Positions 48,785 through 60,561 of a DNA stretch of 64,000 nucleotides are shown in pieces. A program made the position numbers and the translations under genes. The number at the start of each line of letters is the position of its first letter. Within the stretch, counting starts at the first letter, position 1. The stretch is from Vanilla planifolia (lineage: Eukaryota > Streptophyta > Magnoliopsida > Asparagales > Orchidaceae), in the NCBI GenBank assembly GCA_023846275.1, contig CM043870.1, positions 17,919,057 to 17,983,056 on the forward strand, read 5' to 3'. The notes beneath the pieces were generated by a model. The model did no database searches. It was not told the DNA's origin and worked only from the letters and a program-made list of their open reading frames with translations.

Positions 48785-50185
48785 TTGAAGGATTAAAATA
48801 AAATATAAAAGCTTATTATATAAAGTTATATTTTAGTATATTATTTTCCTAACATATTGCTAATGTTGTTTCGAATGTATAGAAATTGCTTCTTAAGATT
48901 TTTTTTCTTTTATTCTCTTTTATCTCATTAAATGGAAAGTAATTTTTAATGAATCTCGCAAATTTTTATTACATTTTATTGATAGTAGCTTTCTATATTT
49001 TCAATATTTTATATTTATTAGTAATATCCAATTTTTTTTAAATTTTTATTAATCATTGTGTTAAAAGTACAATAAATTATAAATCTATTTTTTTATTTGT
49101 TTATTTGTTTGGATTATGTTTTATTGAAGTTTTATTGTAACTACCTGCTATGTTGAATGGAATGATCAAACATTAAAATTTTCAATTATTTTAATAATCA
49201 TATATCTCTTAATTATTTCAAAATTCTTTCATTTACATGTTTGTGACATGAGATTACTAAGAAAGTTTGGGTTCATTACTAAAGCATTTGACGATAATTA
49301 TTTAAATCACTTTTAATAGTGTAACAATTTTTGCAACTCTTTTATTCTTTTATATTAGCATATTTTTGTAATTTAATTACTTAAATAATTTTTTAATGTA
49401 TTATACACATTTTTTTTGAAATTGAGGCACACTTATTTCGTGATGAATTGCCATTTTTTGTCTCACCAAATTTTTACTGAAAAGGTATTTAATATATGTT
49501 TTATTACGAAATTTGATTTACTATCTTTTATACATTTCTCTCCTTTGATATGTTTAGCACTTTTTTTTTTCATAGATTATTGTATTATTTAGCTAAGTTC
49601 ATTAGTTCTTTTGCTCAATATTTGAAATATTAAAATATTAAATTTTACTTATTTTTGTCTTTTAATTTTTTTTATTAAGATATTAAAAGTATAGTTACTA
49701 GCAAAATAACTTTTAAAGTATGATAGATTTACAAAATAGCATTATTTTCATAATATTTCATTTACTATTTTTATTTTAAAAATATTTGAGCAAATATATA
49801 ATACCTATATTTGTTTTGTCGTGAATTTTTAGTTACATGTCTAAACTAATAGAAATTATATAGAAAATAATAAAAAATTACATAATACTCGGAAAATAAA
49901 ATTTACAGTTAAAAATATGATAATTTTAAGTAGCAAAAGCTAAACAATTATCTAGGATTTTAAACATATATGTTATTCAAATTATATAACAGATAAACAA
50001 CAAATTGATAATCATTGCAAACATGAGGTATAAGCAGAGGTAAATAAGGAAAAATTGAATGAAGTAAAATAAATAAGAACACATAATAGATAATTTCACA
50101 AATATAATCATAACACAACTTCAATAAAATTTGACAACAAAACATGTTTTACCAAAAACAATGGTGGAATAAATATTTTTTAGGA
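48785..50185. other. 1.4-kb segment present only in copy 2
   Basis: Copy 1 is continuous across 18070-18110, matching about 48700 and then 50195. The extra DNA is extremely AT-rich, with no coding motif. Minus frames at 49960-50145 and 50121-50315 are T-rich artefacts. It may be an insertion in copy 2 or a deletion in copy 1. Confidence 0.5.
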
Positions 50186-50369
50186 GCCACAAAAAGAAAA
50201 CAATAGTAGCTACAAAATATCTAAAAGTAATCAAAATATAATGTACAATTTGTCCTAAAACCTCACACATATGTTGATCAAACGAAAAAATAAAAAAATT
50301 CAAAAAAATAAACATATTTGGGTTATTAATAATAATTTAATATTACATTACTTAAAAAATATAATATAT

Positions 50370-52470
50370 TAAAATATGAAAAATATTTTATTAAAAATTA
50401 AAGAATAGAACAAAATTGATCGAAGAAATAGGTAGGATGTGAATCCATTAACTACATTTAGATCTTGCCTTTATGCCACAACTATAACAAAAAGTGGACA
50501 AAGATTAAAAGGAAAAAAACGAGACAGATCTAAGCATCAAAATGCTAACCTCCATGTATCAAAAACTTGTGCAAAAACGATCATAAAAAATTAAATTGTA
50601 TAATTTCGATCATCTAGGAGAAATCCCTAAACGATCATTATTAAACCATATAATATAACTTTTTTTATATCAATTAAACAAACTAAGAGGTTGCACACTT
50701 TATATATTTACACTGTTAATGTATTCATTGAGTTCAACATTTATTTTAAAAGTGTGACAAATCATTTTATCCAAAACTATTCATATACATATGCAAATAA
50801 ACTTTTATGCTTAGTATTATATTTTAAATTATAGAAAAAATAATTATTTGGAATTAACACAAATTCAACTTTTTTTTCTTTTGATGCCTTATTTAGAATA
50901 ACCCTAAGATAAATAAACTTAGGTAAAAAGTTTTGAATAAGGTAATGCATAAAAGATTATTTACTATAATGAAGAGTAAAATTAGGAAGACATTACTGAG
51001 ATATTGATAGGTTTTATTTAGATTTTGCATATGTGGATAAATTTTTTAAAGTTCTTTAAATTTTTATTTGTGTTAAAGAAAGTCATAACTTCACATTTGT
51101 GGTTATCATTTATGAAATTTAAGCATGGCGTGTAGAATAATAAGACTAATATTTAAGTCATAGAAATTAATTTATCAAAATGCTAAAGACCTACTTAACA
51201 CAACTAAGTTCTTCCAAATATAATATAAATGTGGCAATGTAAATCCTTCACACCACATATTATGAAAGAAATTTTCGTAGTTGATAGTAATAAAATTTTT
51301 TGGAGTGTCTTAAAGTTTAAGGGATTTGTCAAAGTTCACTGACCTTATTATAAGAAGTGTGATAGGATTAATAACTTTAGCTATGAGTAATCGAGGTAAT
51401 TCCTATTAAACAATAATGTTTTCATTAATAGAAATTGTAGCTTTCCAAAAACTTTTAATATTAAACATGACAAGCGATTGTAGATGGCAGTCAATGGATT
51501 CTGATAGTAGATTAAGTAATATAATATAATAAATGTGTAACGTGAATCATTTTTTGGTTTGAGTGTAATGTAAATGGACGTAACTAAGACATAATTATAG
51601 ATGCTCATTTTTAGTACATTGAATGGAAGGGATTGTGACTTTCAAGAGTGACAATTTTTCATAAGATAACACTAGATTAGCCAAGAATTTTGTAATCTAA
51701 TTTGACAAACATAAAAATAAATCTAATCTTCCACAAATATTCCTAATGTAAAAAACCCAGGCCACTAGTGGCATAAGAATTAAATAAAAATATGGTAAAA
51801 TTTCATCGATAAATTATTTTAAAACTTGCTTTCAAATTCTGCTAGAAATAATTTAGAAAGAGGATTTTGACCTTTTCTAAGCCATGTTTAGTTTCAATTT
51901 ATGTTGAAGTAGTTAGATGTAGTTACTTCGCTACGTTAGTCATTAGTTTGTGGGGGAAAGGAGGCAAGTCACTTGCGACCATTACTCTCTTGTGATCTAG
52001 TTGGTCAGTATGATGCATAATAAGGTTGTGCCACATAAACAAGATAGTGAGGCCATGGGTCTTATTGCTAAAGTACTACTACTTTAGAATTATTTGATGA
52101 AAGCTTATAGCAATGTGTTGACATCATGTATGTAGTAAAAATGCAATGATTATGGGCCATAATTTGGGATGGAAAAACTTTAAAAAAAATGAGGAAAGTG
52201 CAACAAAGTGTGACAATGCAACAAGTAGTGGTTGTGGATAATCATGTTCATTTGAATAACAAAAATTATGCTTTGTTAAGAAAAACATTAATAGTGAAGG
52301 TACATATGATAGGAATCTTATACTTGGACTCTAATTTAGCTCTAATTCCATAATTAAGATGAATAATGAAAGAAGAAGAAAGACAAGGAAAGGAAGGATA
52401 GAATATGCCTTTCACTATTTTAGTCTATATGCAAACTAGATCTCCACAATGACAATGATGATATTAAATG
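50370..52470. other. Unclassified shared block, copy 2 part 1
   Basis: Collinear with 18300-20450. No family was recognised on either strand. The conserved section around 51940-52260 is noticeably closer to copy 1 than the LTR regions are. Confidence 0.5.
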
Positions 52471-52479
52471 TCAAAATTA

Positions 52480-54115
52480 AAATTTTGAATCTTCACTACA
52501 CAAATATATTAAATGTTTGGTAAAAGCAATCTTAATACTAAAAGGAAAATGGCAAAGACACTACCACATAAATAATTGTTGCAAACATCAAAATATTTGT
52601 AAACATTTTAGCCTTATACCAAACTTGTTATGGTATATTATAAACTTACATTTTTGAATAACCAAGAAAAGTGCCTATATGGCAGTTAGCTAACATTATA
52701 TGCCTTTTATCTTGCACTAAAACTATTCTATGCCAAGGAAGAAAAGGTATAATATAAGATAACCCAATTTAAGATCAATACACACATTATGGTGCATAAG
52801 AAATGGAGCTTGAAAACTTATTTCTTATGATCAAAGAGAACTCTTATATGAAAGTATATTGAAAAAACCAAATTTTGAATAAAAGGGAATTTAATAGAAG
52901 ACAAGCCTACTCCCTTCTTCAAGGGTGTGAACATGCACAAAATTACCTTCATGACTGAGAAATGACACATCTAACTATTACTCTCCATATTCTAATTACA
53001 TAAAAGTAGCCTTCGTGTAATAATATGAATCCATTGAATAAACAAAAATTTAATTTCATCAATTCTCATAAATTCATAAAACTAAAAGTGACATTTCATG
53101 GAGAAAAGGAAAACTAGCCAACAAATTTAGAAGGCCTCTTCCATCTCAACCATGAGCCTTATTCAACATCATTGCATGGTGCGGACCAATATTACATTAT
53201 TACAATATTTATTCACTATTTATGGACTTTCTTTGAAATATTCCAAATGTTTAAATTGATTTACAATTATCTTTTTATGAAATAAATTAGTATTCACTTT
53301 CATAATGAGAATCTTTTTTTAAATAAGTTTTACACATGGTTCTATCATATTAACTATATCATTTTATTAATGATTTTTCTATGTTATGAAATTTTTAATT
53401 TTTTTTGCAATGAGAATTTTTATTAGCATGTATTATTTACAAAAATTTTTCAAAGTAATTGTCGTAACTAATAATTTATATTAATGACATCTCTATTTTT
53501 AAAAGTTTATTTTTTTTCTTTTAATAACATGTTTATGATGCATCTAATAATTCGTACACTCTTTGATAATAAGAAAATTTGAATATGCCCTGTGCCCATA
53601 TAAAAAAAAATTAGTATTTAACATGTTATAGATATAGGTCTAAGGATCTTAGGTTTTACATTATCTACATAACATTACATATGTTTTCTTTTCTTATTAT
53701 TTTTATTTGCATTATAATTTTTTAACTTTTTTATGCAAATTCTAAATTATTTTACAGTAATTATTTGTCTTTTAAAATTTAATTATTTTTCATATGGATC
53801 ACACAATACCTATGTTATTGGGCTCCTATGCACCTTGACTTAAGTGTGAGTTTAGTTGAATACAATATTAATAAAGTAAGCCACAAACAAGTTTGTCTTG
53901 TATGTTATATTACACTAAAGCTATGTGATCTATAGACAGCACTATTGTGAGTTAGAGATAAATTCAATAAGCTTAAAATGAAGTCTAAATGAACCTCAAA
54001 TTAGGCAAATTCAAAATCATAATTGGAGCAATAAGTGTGCTCAAAGCGACTACTCAACAACTGATCATAATCATTCATGATACAAAGTCAAACTTTCAAT
54101 TTGCAAAAGAAACAC
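52480..54115. other. 1.6-kb segment present only in copy 2
   Basis: Copy 1 passes from about 20480 to 20500 with little between, where copy 2 has about 1.6 kb. No LTR, TIR or coding motif was recognised. It includes about 0.6 kb of very AT-rich DNA (53200-53800). Confidence 0.4.
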
Positions 54116-54850
54116 AAATTGAAGTTAGAAAGAATCATGGGGGATTGAAAGAAAGAAACAAAGATCCTTCCCATTATCAAAAATCAAGAACAATTTTGGA
54201 AAACTTTGTGTGGATATTTTCCAAAATTTATCATATATCATTCAATTTGCATGCATGATGTTTTTAAAAATATTTCAAAAGACATCATTTGAATGTTTTC
54301 ACACATCACTCATAAAATGGTTTTAAATGTTTAAAAAACCTAGCTACTATAATGGCAGCATGCATTTGCTGAAGAAACTTTATTAAACACACACACAAAG
54401 ATCTAAAGGAACTTCAAGTATTTCTTAAGCACTCATAAATCCATGGTGCATCCAACATATGTCTATGAACACTGTGACAATAAAGAAACATTTCTTCAAA
54501 TAATTCTACAAACCTATGCCACAAAACAATTGATAGTACATTGTTATATAAGTGTTGAAAGTCAGGATAAATGCACATAAGCAAGATGAGGCATATAGAC
54601 ACTATTCGTAACATAAAGTATATCTAGCTCCCTATAAATTATTAATCAATAGTAAATATGACAGTTTTGGTAAACAATAAATTTGCTTAGCAAGTAGATG
54701 TTCTTAAGTTATTTATAATCCTATCTTTGAAAATTTAATGTTAAATTCACAATTGGATGGGTTTAAATTAATTCTAAGAAAGCAAAACTATTCTAAAGTT
54801 TTTATAAGTAAATTGAATAAAAAAACTAATAATGACATGCCTAACAAATG
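54116..54850. other. Unclassified shared block, copy 2 part 2
   Basis: Collinear with 20500-21200 (GATGTTTTTAAAAATATTTC at 54258 against TATGTTTTTAAAAATATGTC at about 20608, and AAAACTATTCTAAAGTTTT in both at about 54785 and 21147). The 89-codon frame at 53989-54258 overlaps its start but is not preserved in copy 1. Confidence 0.5.
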
Positions 54851-55839
54851 GAGGAAAGTATGTTAATGAGTGCATTACTCATTTTGATGAGTACAATTGT
54901 ATTGTGGCATTAATGTAGACCCTTTGGTCCCCCCTTGCAGATTCTGACTTGTACTTAGAGATATATTTAGAGGGAGCTTTTCATGCAAAACATTCACACC
55001 TTAAAAAAGGCCAATGGGAATTCCACTAAATATGAAACTTAGAAAATTTATCAAGTCAAAAGTGTTGAGGCATCAACAATGTTAAACTTCAAGCCAACCA
55101 GCACCAAACACTCCATAAGTCTTGTACCAAAACATACCACTCCAAGCCCTCCCTATCCTGAAACTTACAATGAAACCAAAAGAACCTATTAACCAATCAC
55201 CCAAGTAACTTGTGCTCGGAGAGGACAATTGTGGGGAATTGAACACCAATGAAAAAATAAGAGATCAAAGAATGTGCTTCGTAATCTCACTTAGCTAATG
55301 AATACTCCAATGAGGATTAAGAGAACAACATTGATGTCACTAAACCATTATGGTCATGAGAAGCACCTTCACCTAACCAAAGAAAAGCAAAGATTGAAAA
55401 CATACCACCATTTGTCAAATCTTTGTCAAGCTTTGAGAAAAGGTTTATAAATATATCATAGAAAGTGGTAGAAGCATCAAAGCCATTTCTACAAATGGTA
55501 TATAGCATACCTTACACTATGGATCATTCATCACCTAAAACCATACACTATTTTTTTTATTAACAAAATATGCATGGGTGTCAAGCAAAAATGAATTATA
55601 CCAATTAATTTTGGCCAATAATTTCTTAATTATTTTATGTGATGTTGCTCTTATGTTAATATTAAGCATCATCTTATTATGACACTAGTTATATGACCAC
55701 GATGCCATTTTTGTTAGCAAAACCAAGACCTACACATTTACATATCATGACTAAAAATTTAACATACTCCCATCAATGCCTAAAGACCATGTCATACATA
55801 TGAAAAACCATCCAACATCGCAAATAAGAAAATCCTATT
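54851..55839. other. Anonymous DNA upstream of Gypsy RT
   Basis: Not matched in copy 1. It probably includes decayed Gypsy gag-protease or linker DNA, because RT follows directly, but I could not place any gag or protease residue confidently. Confidence 0.35.
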
Positions 55840-56835
55840 TATGATCTATTTTATTTAGCTTTCCTAAAAGTTTTACAAATGAACCCCAAGGTTTACCACC
55901 TCTTTGTGACATCCAATATGCTATAAACCTTATACTAGGTACTAGTTTACTAAATATGTCAAATTATAGGATGAATCTTTTTTGAACATCAAGAACCCAA
56001 CGGACAAGTGTAAGACTAATTAGACAATGGATTCATTTGAGAAAGTCATAATCCATGTGTCGTTCCTACCCCTCAATCCTTAAAAAAGAATGGTTCATGG
56101 AGAATGTTTTTAAATAATAAGGAAATTAGCAAAATTATGTGAAGTATAGTTCCTTATCCCTTGCTTGGATAAACTTTTAAACCGAAGTAAGGGAGCGACA
56201 ATTTTATCCAAAATCAATTTAAAAATTGGAAAGCACCATGATAGAATCTAGTTAAGGGATGAGTTAAAAATGACTTTTAAAAAATAAGTGATAGATTATA
56301 CAAGTGGTTATTCATTCCCTTCACCATAATTAACACACCAAGTACATTTATAAGAATATTGACCCAAATACCCTAATTAAGAAAGTTTGTGATAATTTAA
56401 TTTAATGAATTTTGTACATTAGTTATACCATTAAACATAAAGTTAGACCACCTTAGAAAGCTTTATTCCATGCTTAGGGAGAACACCCCTACCCAACATA
56501 AAAAATGCACATTTGTTTCCCATCGTCTTAATGTTTTGGTCTTCTACCTTAAAATATGATGTACCATCTTACTATGACAAATTTAACCATATAAATGATG
56601 AACCAACATCTTAGGAAATCCAAAATATTAAGAGTTTTGATGGCTTGCCTTGAAAAGGAAATTCATTAATAGTTTCATTATCAATGATACCCTAATAACT
56701 GGTCATTTTAGGAAGAGAAATTTTTAGTTGACCCTTACAACTAAGAAAAAAATTTGTGAAACTCAATGAGGCCATGACCCAAGAATTTATGCTCCAAACT
56801 CCACACTATACTTGACAAAGTGTCGATGTTTAATT
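55840..56835 (+). pseudogene. Ty3/Gypsy reverse transcriptase pseudogene
   Basis: 55878-55980 reads G-L-P-P-L-C-D-I-Q-Y-A-I-N-L-I, then N-Y-R-M-N. This is the plant Gypsy RT entry (G-L-P-P-x-R-D-I-x-H-x-I-D-L … Y-R-M-x-P). In the same frame follow I-R-Q-W-I near 56024 and L-K-K-E-W-F-M-E-N-V near 56080-56110 (family P-K-K-D-G-x-W-R-M-C-V). At 56411-56485 the F-V-V-Y-L-D-D-I-L-I-Y-S segment is decayed: the catalytic Asp pair appears as Tyr-His, followed by L-E-S and G-R-T-P-L-P-N. S-F-D-G-L near 56634 and N-E-A-M-T-Q near 56765-56785 mark the RT/RNase H boundary. One long frame survives between 55878 and 56110. The protein is inactive. Confidence 0.85.
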
Positions 56836-56859
56836 AGTTGCTCAAGACAACAATCGCTG

Positions 56860-57400
56860 TTAAGGATGTTTGCTTTATCTGATATTTTTGAAAAACCATT
56901 TGGCATCATTTGTGAATAAGGTTAACATTATAATTTTCCTATCATCCTTAGATTTTTATCAAATTGAGTTCAAAAACCATAGCCTAGGAAATCAATTATG
57001 GTGTTTGGTAAGGGAAAGCATAAATAATTTTGACCATCTTTTACCACAAGTCAAAAAAGCTTATAATAGTTCCATGAATATGTCTAAAAGAATAAGCCCT
57101 TTGAATCCAATAATGAATATGAACCTTTTAAGTTGTTTGACCTAGTCCTATCACCCATTCAAGCACAATCATAAATGTTTGCATATAAGGTAGGCTCATA
57201 AGCATATTAAGGAAATAATAAATCTTAGTAATGAGCAGTATAATAGATTGGCTAATTTATGCCACAAGCTTAAATAATTCTTAGAAGGACAATTCATGAT
57301 GATCAAGATCAAGTCTGAATGGTTTCCTCTATGAACATTGTTGAAGTTGCATTCAAGATTAATATGTGCATTTTAAATCTCAGAATTTGGCCAAATGCAC
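56860..57400 (+). pseudogene. Ty3/Gypsy integrase C-terminal pseudogene
   Basis: A decayed Y-F-W-K-T-L-W segment near 56883-56905 and S-S-Y-H-P near 56940 give the end of the integrase catalytic core. Then, in the 91-codon open frame 56870-57145, come N-H-S-L-G-N-Q-L-W-C-L-V-R-E and L-P-Q-V-K-K-A-Y-N-S-S-M-N, matching the family's N-R-S-L-G-N-x-L-R-C-L-V-G-E … L-P-Q-A-E-F-A-Y-N-x-S-x-N. E-P-F-K-L-F-D-L-V follows near 57120, then S-N-E-Q-Y-N-R-L-A near 57224-57250 and F-L-E-G-Q-F-M near 57283-57305 (family F-x-x-G-D-x-V-M). RNase H and the first part of integrase are missing: RT ends about 30 bp upstream. Confidence 0.88.
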
Positions 57401-57689
57401 ACATCGTGGAGCTAAGTGCTTACTAAGCAATCATGGTAAGAAGAATAACAAGACTGAAGCAACAGTGGATGTGAATGCTAAAGAGACCAAAAGTTAGAGT
57501 TATCAAAGGTATGCTTTTCATTTGAAAGGTTAAGAAGGAAATAAGGATACTTTGATCATAATGGAAGAGTCATAAATACTAAACCCTGACACATTAGACA
57601 TTTATGGGGACTAATCTAAAGTATGTAACTCATTAGAAATAAAACTATTCTACTTCAACGAAACATGAGAGGACAGCAGTTAAGATTTT

Positions 57690-58620
57690 TATTCCTCAAG
57701 GACCAGTTAGACATGTGTCAACAATTACAGACAATCAGGCTATCTATTTCTCATGTGCTGAGTTGAAACGGAGCTTAAAATTGTATTCTTTGCTCATAAT
57801 TCATGGCATGAATGAATAAAAGAACAAACAAATGGCCCATTGAGCCCATCTCTAATGATGCCATCATCCCTTGTTGCCTCTATCGCTCATCGTTGACTTT
57901 ACCTAATTAGACTCGTTGCTAACTTTGACTATTCTCTATCAAAATAGAACAGTGAATGGGTCATTTAGGCTTAATCTCATGCATGAGTTTGCATAACCCA
58001 CTATTGCACCTAGATCCATTAGGTTGTAGCAACCTATTAGATCGACCCACCGATAGTAAAGGTCATCTACCAAGTGCAGACAATTAGCACTAATCTTACC
58101 CAACAATCCACTTTGTGATTCATTGACATAGAAAAATCATGTGGCATCATCAATATCACATAAGCCCCACCAAATTAATTTATGACATGACTATCTTGAT
58201 ATGACCTTGGACATTGTTAATATCTAACCAATGTGCAACACATTGGCATAGAACATAATAACCAAATCCATGAAATGTCAACCTTGATGAAAACCACTAG
58301 GACCATAGCTAACCTAGTTATCTTGAAACAAAAAATGTAGCTTTATATAAAATTACTTAGCAATAGCTTTGACCACATAACTTTTGGTCCAAAATAATAT
58401 CTCCTTAAAAAGTGGTTTTGAAATTGTTTTTAACCATAACTTTGACGAATAGGTTATTAGAAAGTGTCTTTTCTAAAATGAAATGATTATTGCTTCAAAA
58501 CGTACATGGAAAAAAAATTTCACCTTCAATTTTGAATTTTAAATTTCCTTTATTATTTTCTTCTATTGTCTTTCATTTTTTAACCATTGGGAAGCCAATC
58601 GTTTAAAACGGATAATCTTT
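57690..58620 (+). repeat. Probable Ty3/Gypsy 3' LTR region
   Basis: Matches 21980-22800 of copy 1 and follows the integrase relic, so it is in the place of a 3' LTR. No polypurine tract can be singled out in this A-rich DNA. The right boundary is unresolved: similarity to copy 1 fades after about 58500. Confidence 0.4.
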
Positions 58621-60549
58621 GTAAGAGCAAAATTTCCATTATTTCATTGTGTCTTGTTGAGTTCTAATATTAATTATAACAAAAGTCTAACATGATGACT
58701 TGTTAGAGAACTAAATTAGTGAGTAGAGGAGGAACATTCGAATGATGAGCCACCATGCTAATTTACAAATAATTATATGACATTACTTTCCAATCATAGC
58801 TACATAATGGTTTCTTTCACTATGTCATTTATTTCAAATTATTAATTTCCATTTACTTCATCATTTTTGTTGATTTTTTCATTACTTTTCACTTTATTTC
58901 TTAATGTTTTTTCTCAAATTTCTAGTTCTACTGCATATCATTGTGTTTAGTACTTTTCTCAATTTTTTTTCATAAGTGTTTCAACGCATTTTGCATACAG
59001 TTGTTACTCAAGATTTTTTGTAAGACTAAGTAAAGTTTTTCATTTCTTTCTATCAACACCCAAGTCTCCTTTACTTTGATCCTTCATTATCACAAAGACA
59101 GTTTTATCAAACACCTTTCCAAGTACACCAACCCTATGTTGTCAGTGGGGTAACTAGCCTCGCATACAATATGACCCGTTTGTTGGTCTTGGTCCACTCA
59201 TAGCTAAAATTTCCTTTGTTTTGTGCCTCATGTGTGTTACATATTTTTGTTTCTAGTGTTTATCGTCTCATTTTTTATATTCTTATTTTATGCAAATTAA
59301 TCTCAGGAGCTCATTGCAATTTCTACCACTAAACTAGCATTAATTCACTTTTCATTTTTGGAATAAATGATGGCGAGATTCTTCTTGTCCATAAATTTGA
59401 GCTAAAAAGCCCTATAGAGAATGTTGTCTCATCCAATAGGGTTTGGGTGACAATATTGTTTGAAAACACTTAAATGCTATTGAGAGGAAATCTCTTTTCA
59501 AGAACAAATACCACACTTGGCTTTATCATTTAGGTGTTAATTCACTTAGATGCCTAAAAACAAGGAAGATAAAAGACGCCAAGAAGAGCTCAAAATATCA
59601 ATCTTCCCTTGAGTTCCAAGGTATTAGGAAGTGAATTAAGTAAGCCATATCCTTAACTAAGACCAACTTTAGGCACATCATGTTTAGGATATTTTGTGAG
59701 CCAACTATAAAAGGATTTATTTCTCTTGACCCATAATTTTTTATTTCTCTTGAACTAGACTTGCGGATGATCTATGATGAAGGAATCCATATAATTGTAA
59801 GCTGATTTAGTATTTCTTATACAATTTTGATATAATGAAAGACTATAGTGAAACAAATTTTTATGCAAGATGGATGATAAGTCCAGTAAGCGTGATCATA
59901 ATATCTTTTTTAATATTAATATTCCTAAAACATCATTGTGAACAAACTATGTGCACACAACTTTCAACTAGACAGAAGTTAATCGAGTTCTTCCAAGGAG
60001 TGATGTTTTTAACTCTGAATGCCAACCTTTACCAACATTTCACGAAGTGTATATTCATGCCAAAAGAGGGAGATAAAAAAAGAACACTATATGTCTAGAA
60101 ATTACTAATTAAGGGTTGAAACATTTGGCATGGATGACACAATATTTAGGTTGATGAATAGGATAAAGGAATTAGGAAGAACAATATAAGAATAAGGTTA
60201 ATCTATTCCTTAGTTGCTTCATTCCACAAAATCTAAGATGCAAGTGGTACCATAGCTAATGTCATTGGTTTGAGCCCTTGATATGCCAATATGGAAAGAT
60301 TATTTGTGTTAAAAAGTCATGTCTATATGGATCCACCAATATAATAAGTGTGAAATGCAACATTCATATGTTCATATGACTAGTTTTCTTTTGTTTGCTT
60401 AATCCTTTCTAGTGTGGATGTGTGTATGTATCCTTCTCTTTTTGGTTCCTTATCTTAACATTTTTGTGCCATGATGAATGCATTATATGCCTAAACTATG
60501 TTCTCATCCTCTTAGCATTTTTTTTTGAAGACAAATGTTGCTAAAGCCT
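58621..60549. other. Anonymous DNA, no confirmed gene
   Basis: This stretch includes an 87-codon plus frame at 59835-60098 with a hydrophobic stretch near residues 17-32 and a charged C terminus (P-K-E-G-D-K-K-R). I do not recognise it. A distant resemblance to plant transposon capsid-like domains is too weak to claim. The surrounding frames are closed. Confidence 0.35.
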
Positions 60550-60561
60550 ATTCTGATATCA
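60550..60561 (-). other. Possible tRNA-iMet primer-binding site, minus strand
   Basis: The plus strand ATTCTGATATCA matches GCTCTGATACCA (complement of the plant Copia PBS) at 9 of 12 positions and is followed by TGTCAAGG, as often seen at the inner edge of such LTRs. If real, a minus-strand LTR should begin just to the right. No partner repeat was found in the window. Confidence 0.35.

Noticed and set aside
53989..54258. 89-codon plus-strand open frame
   Set aside because: It straddles the boundary between copy-2-only DNA and the shared block; the shared part is not open in copy 1.
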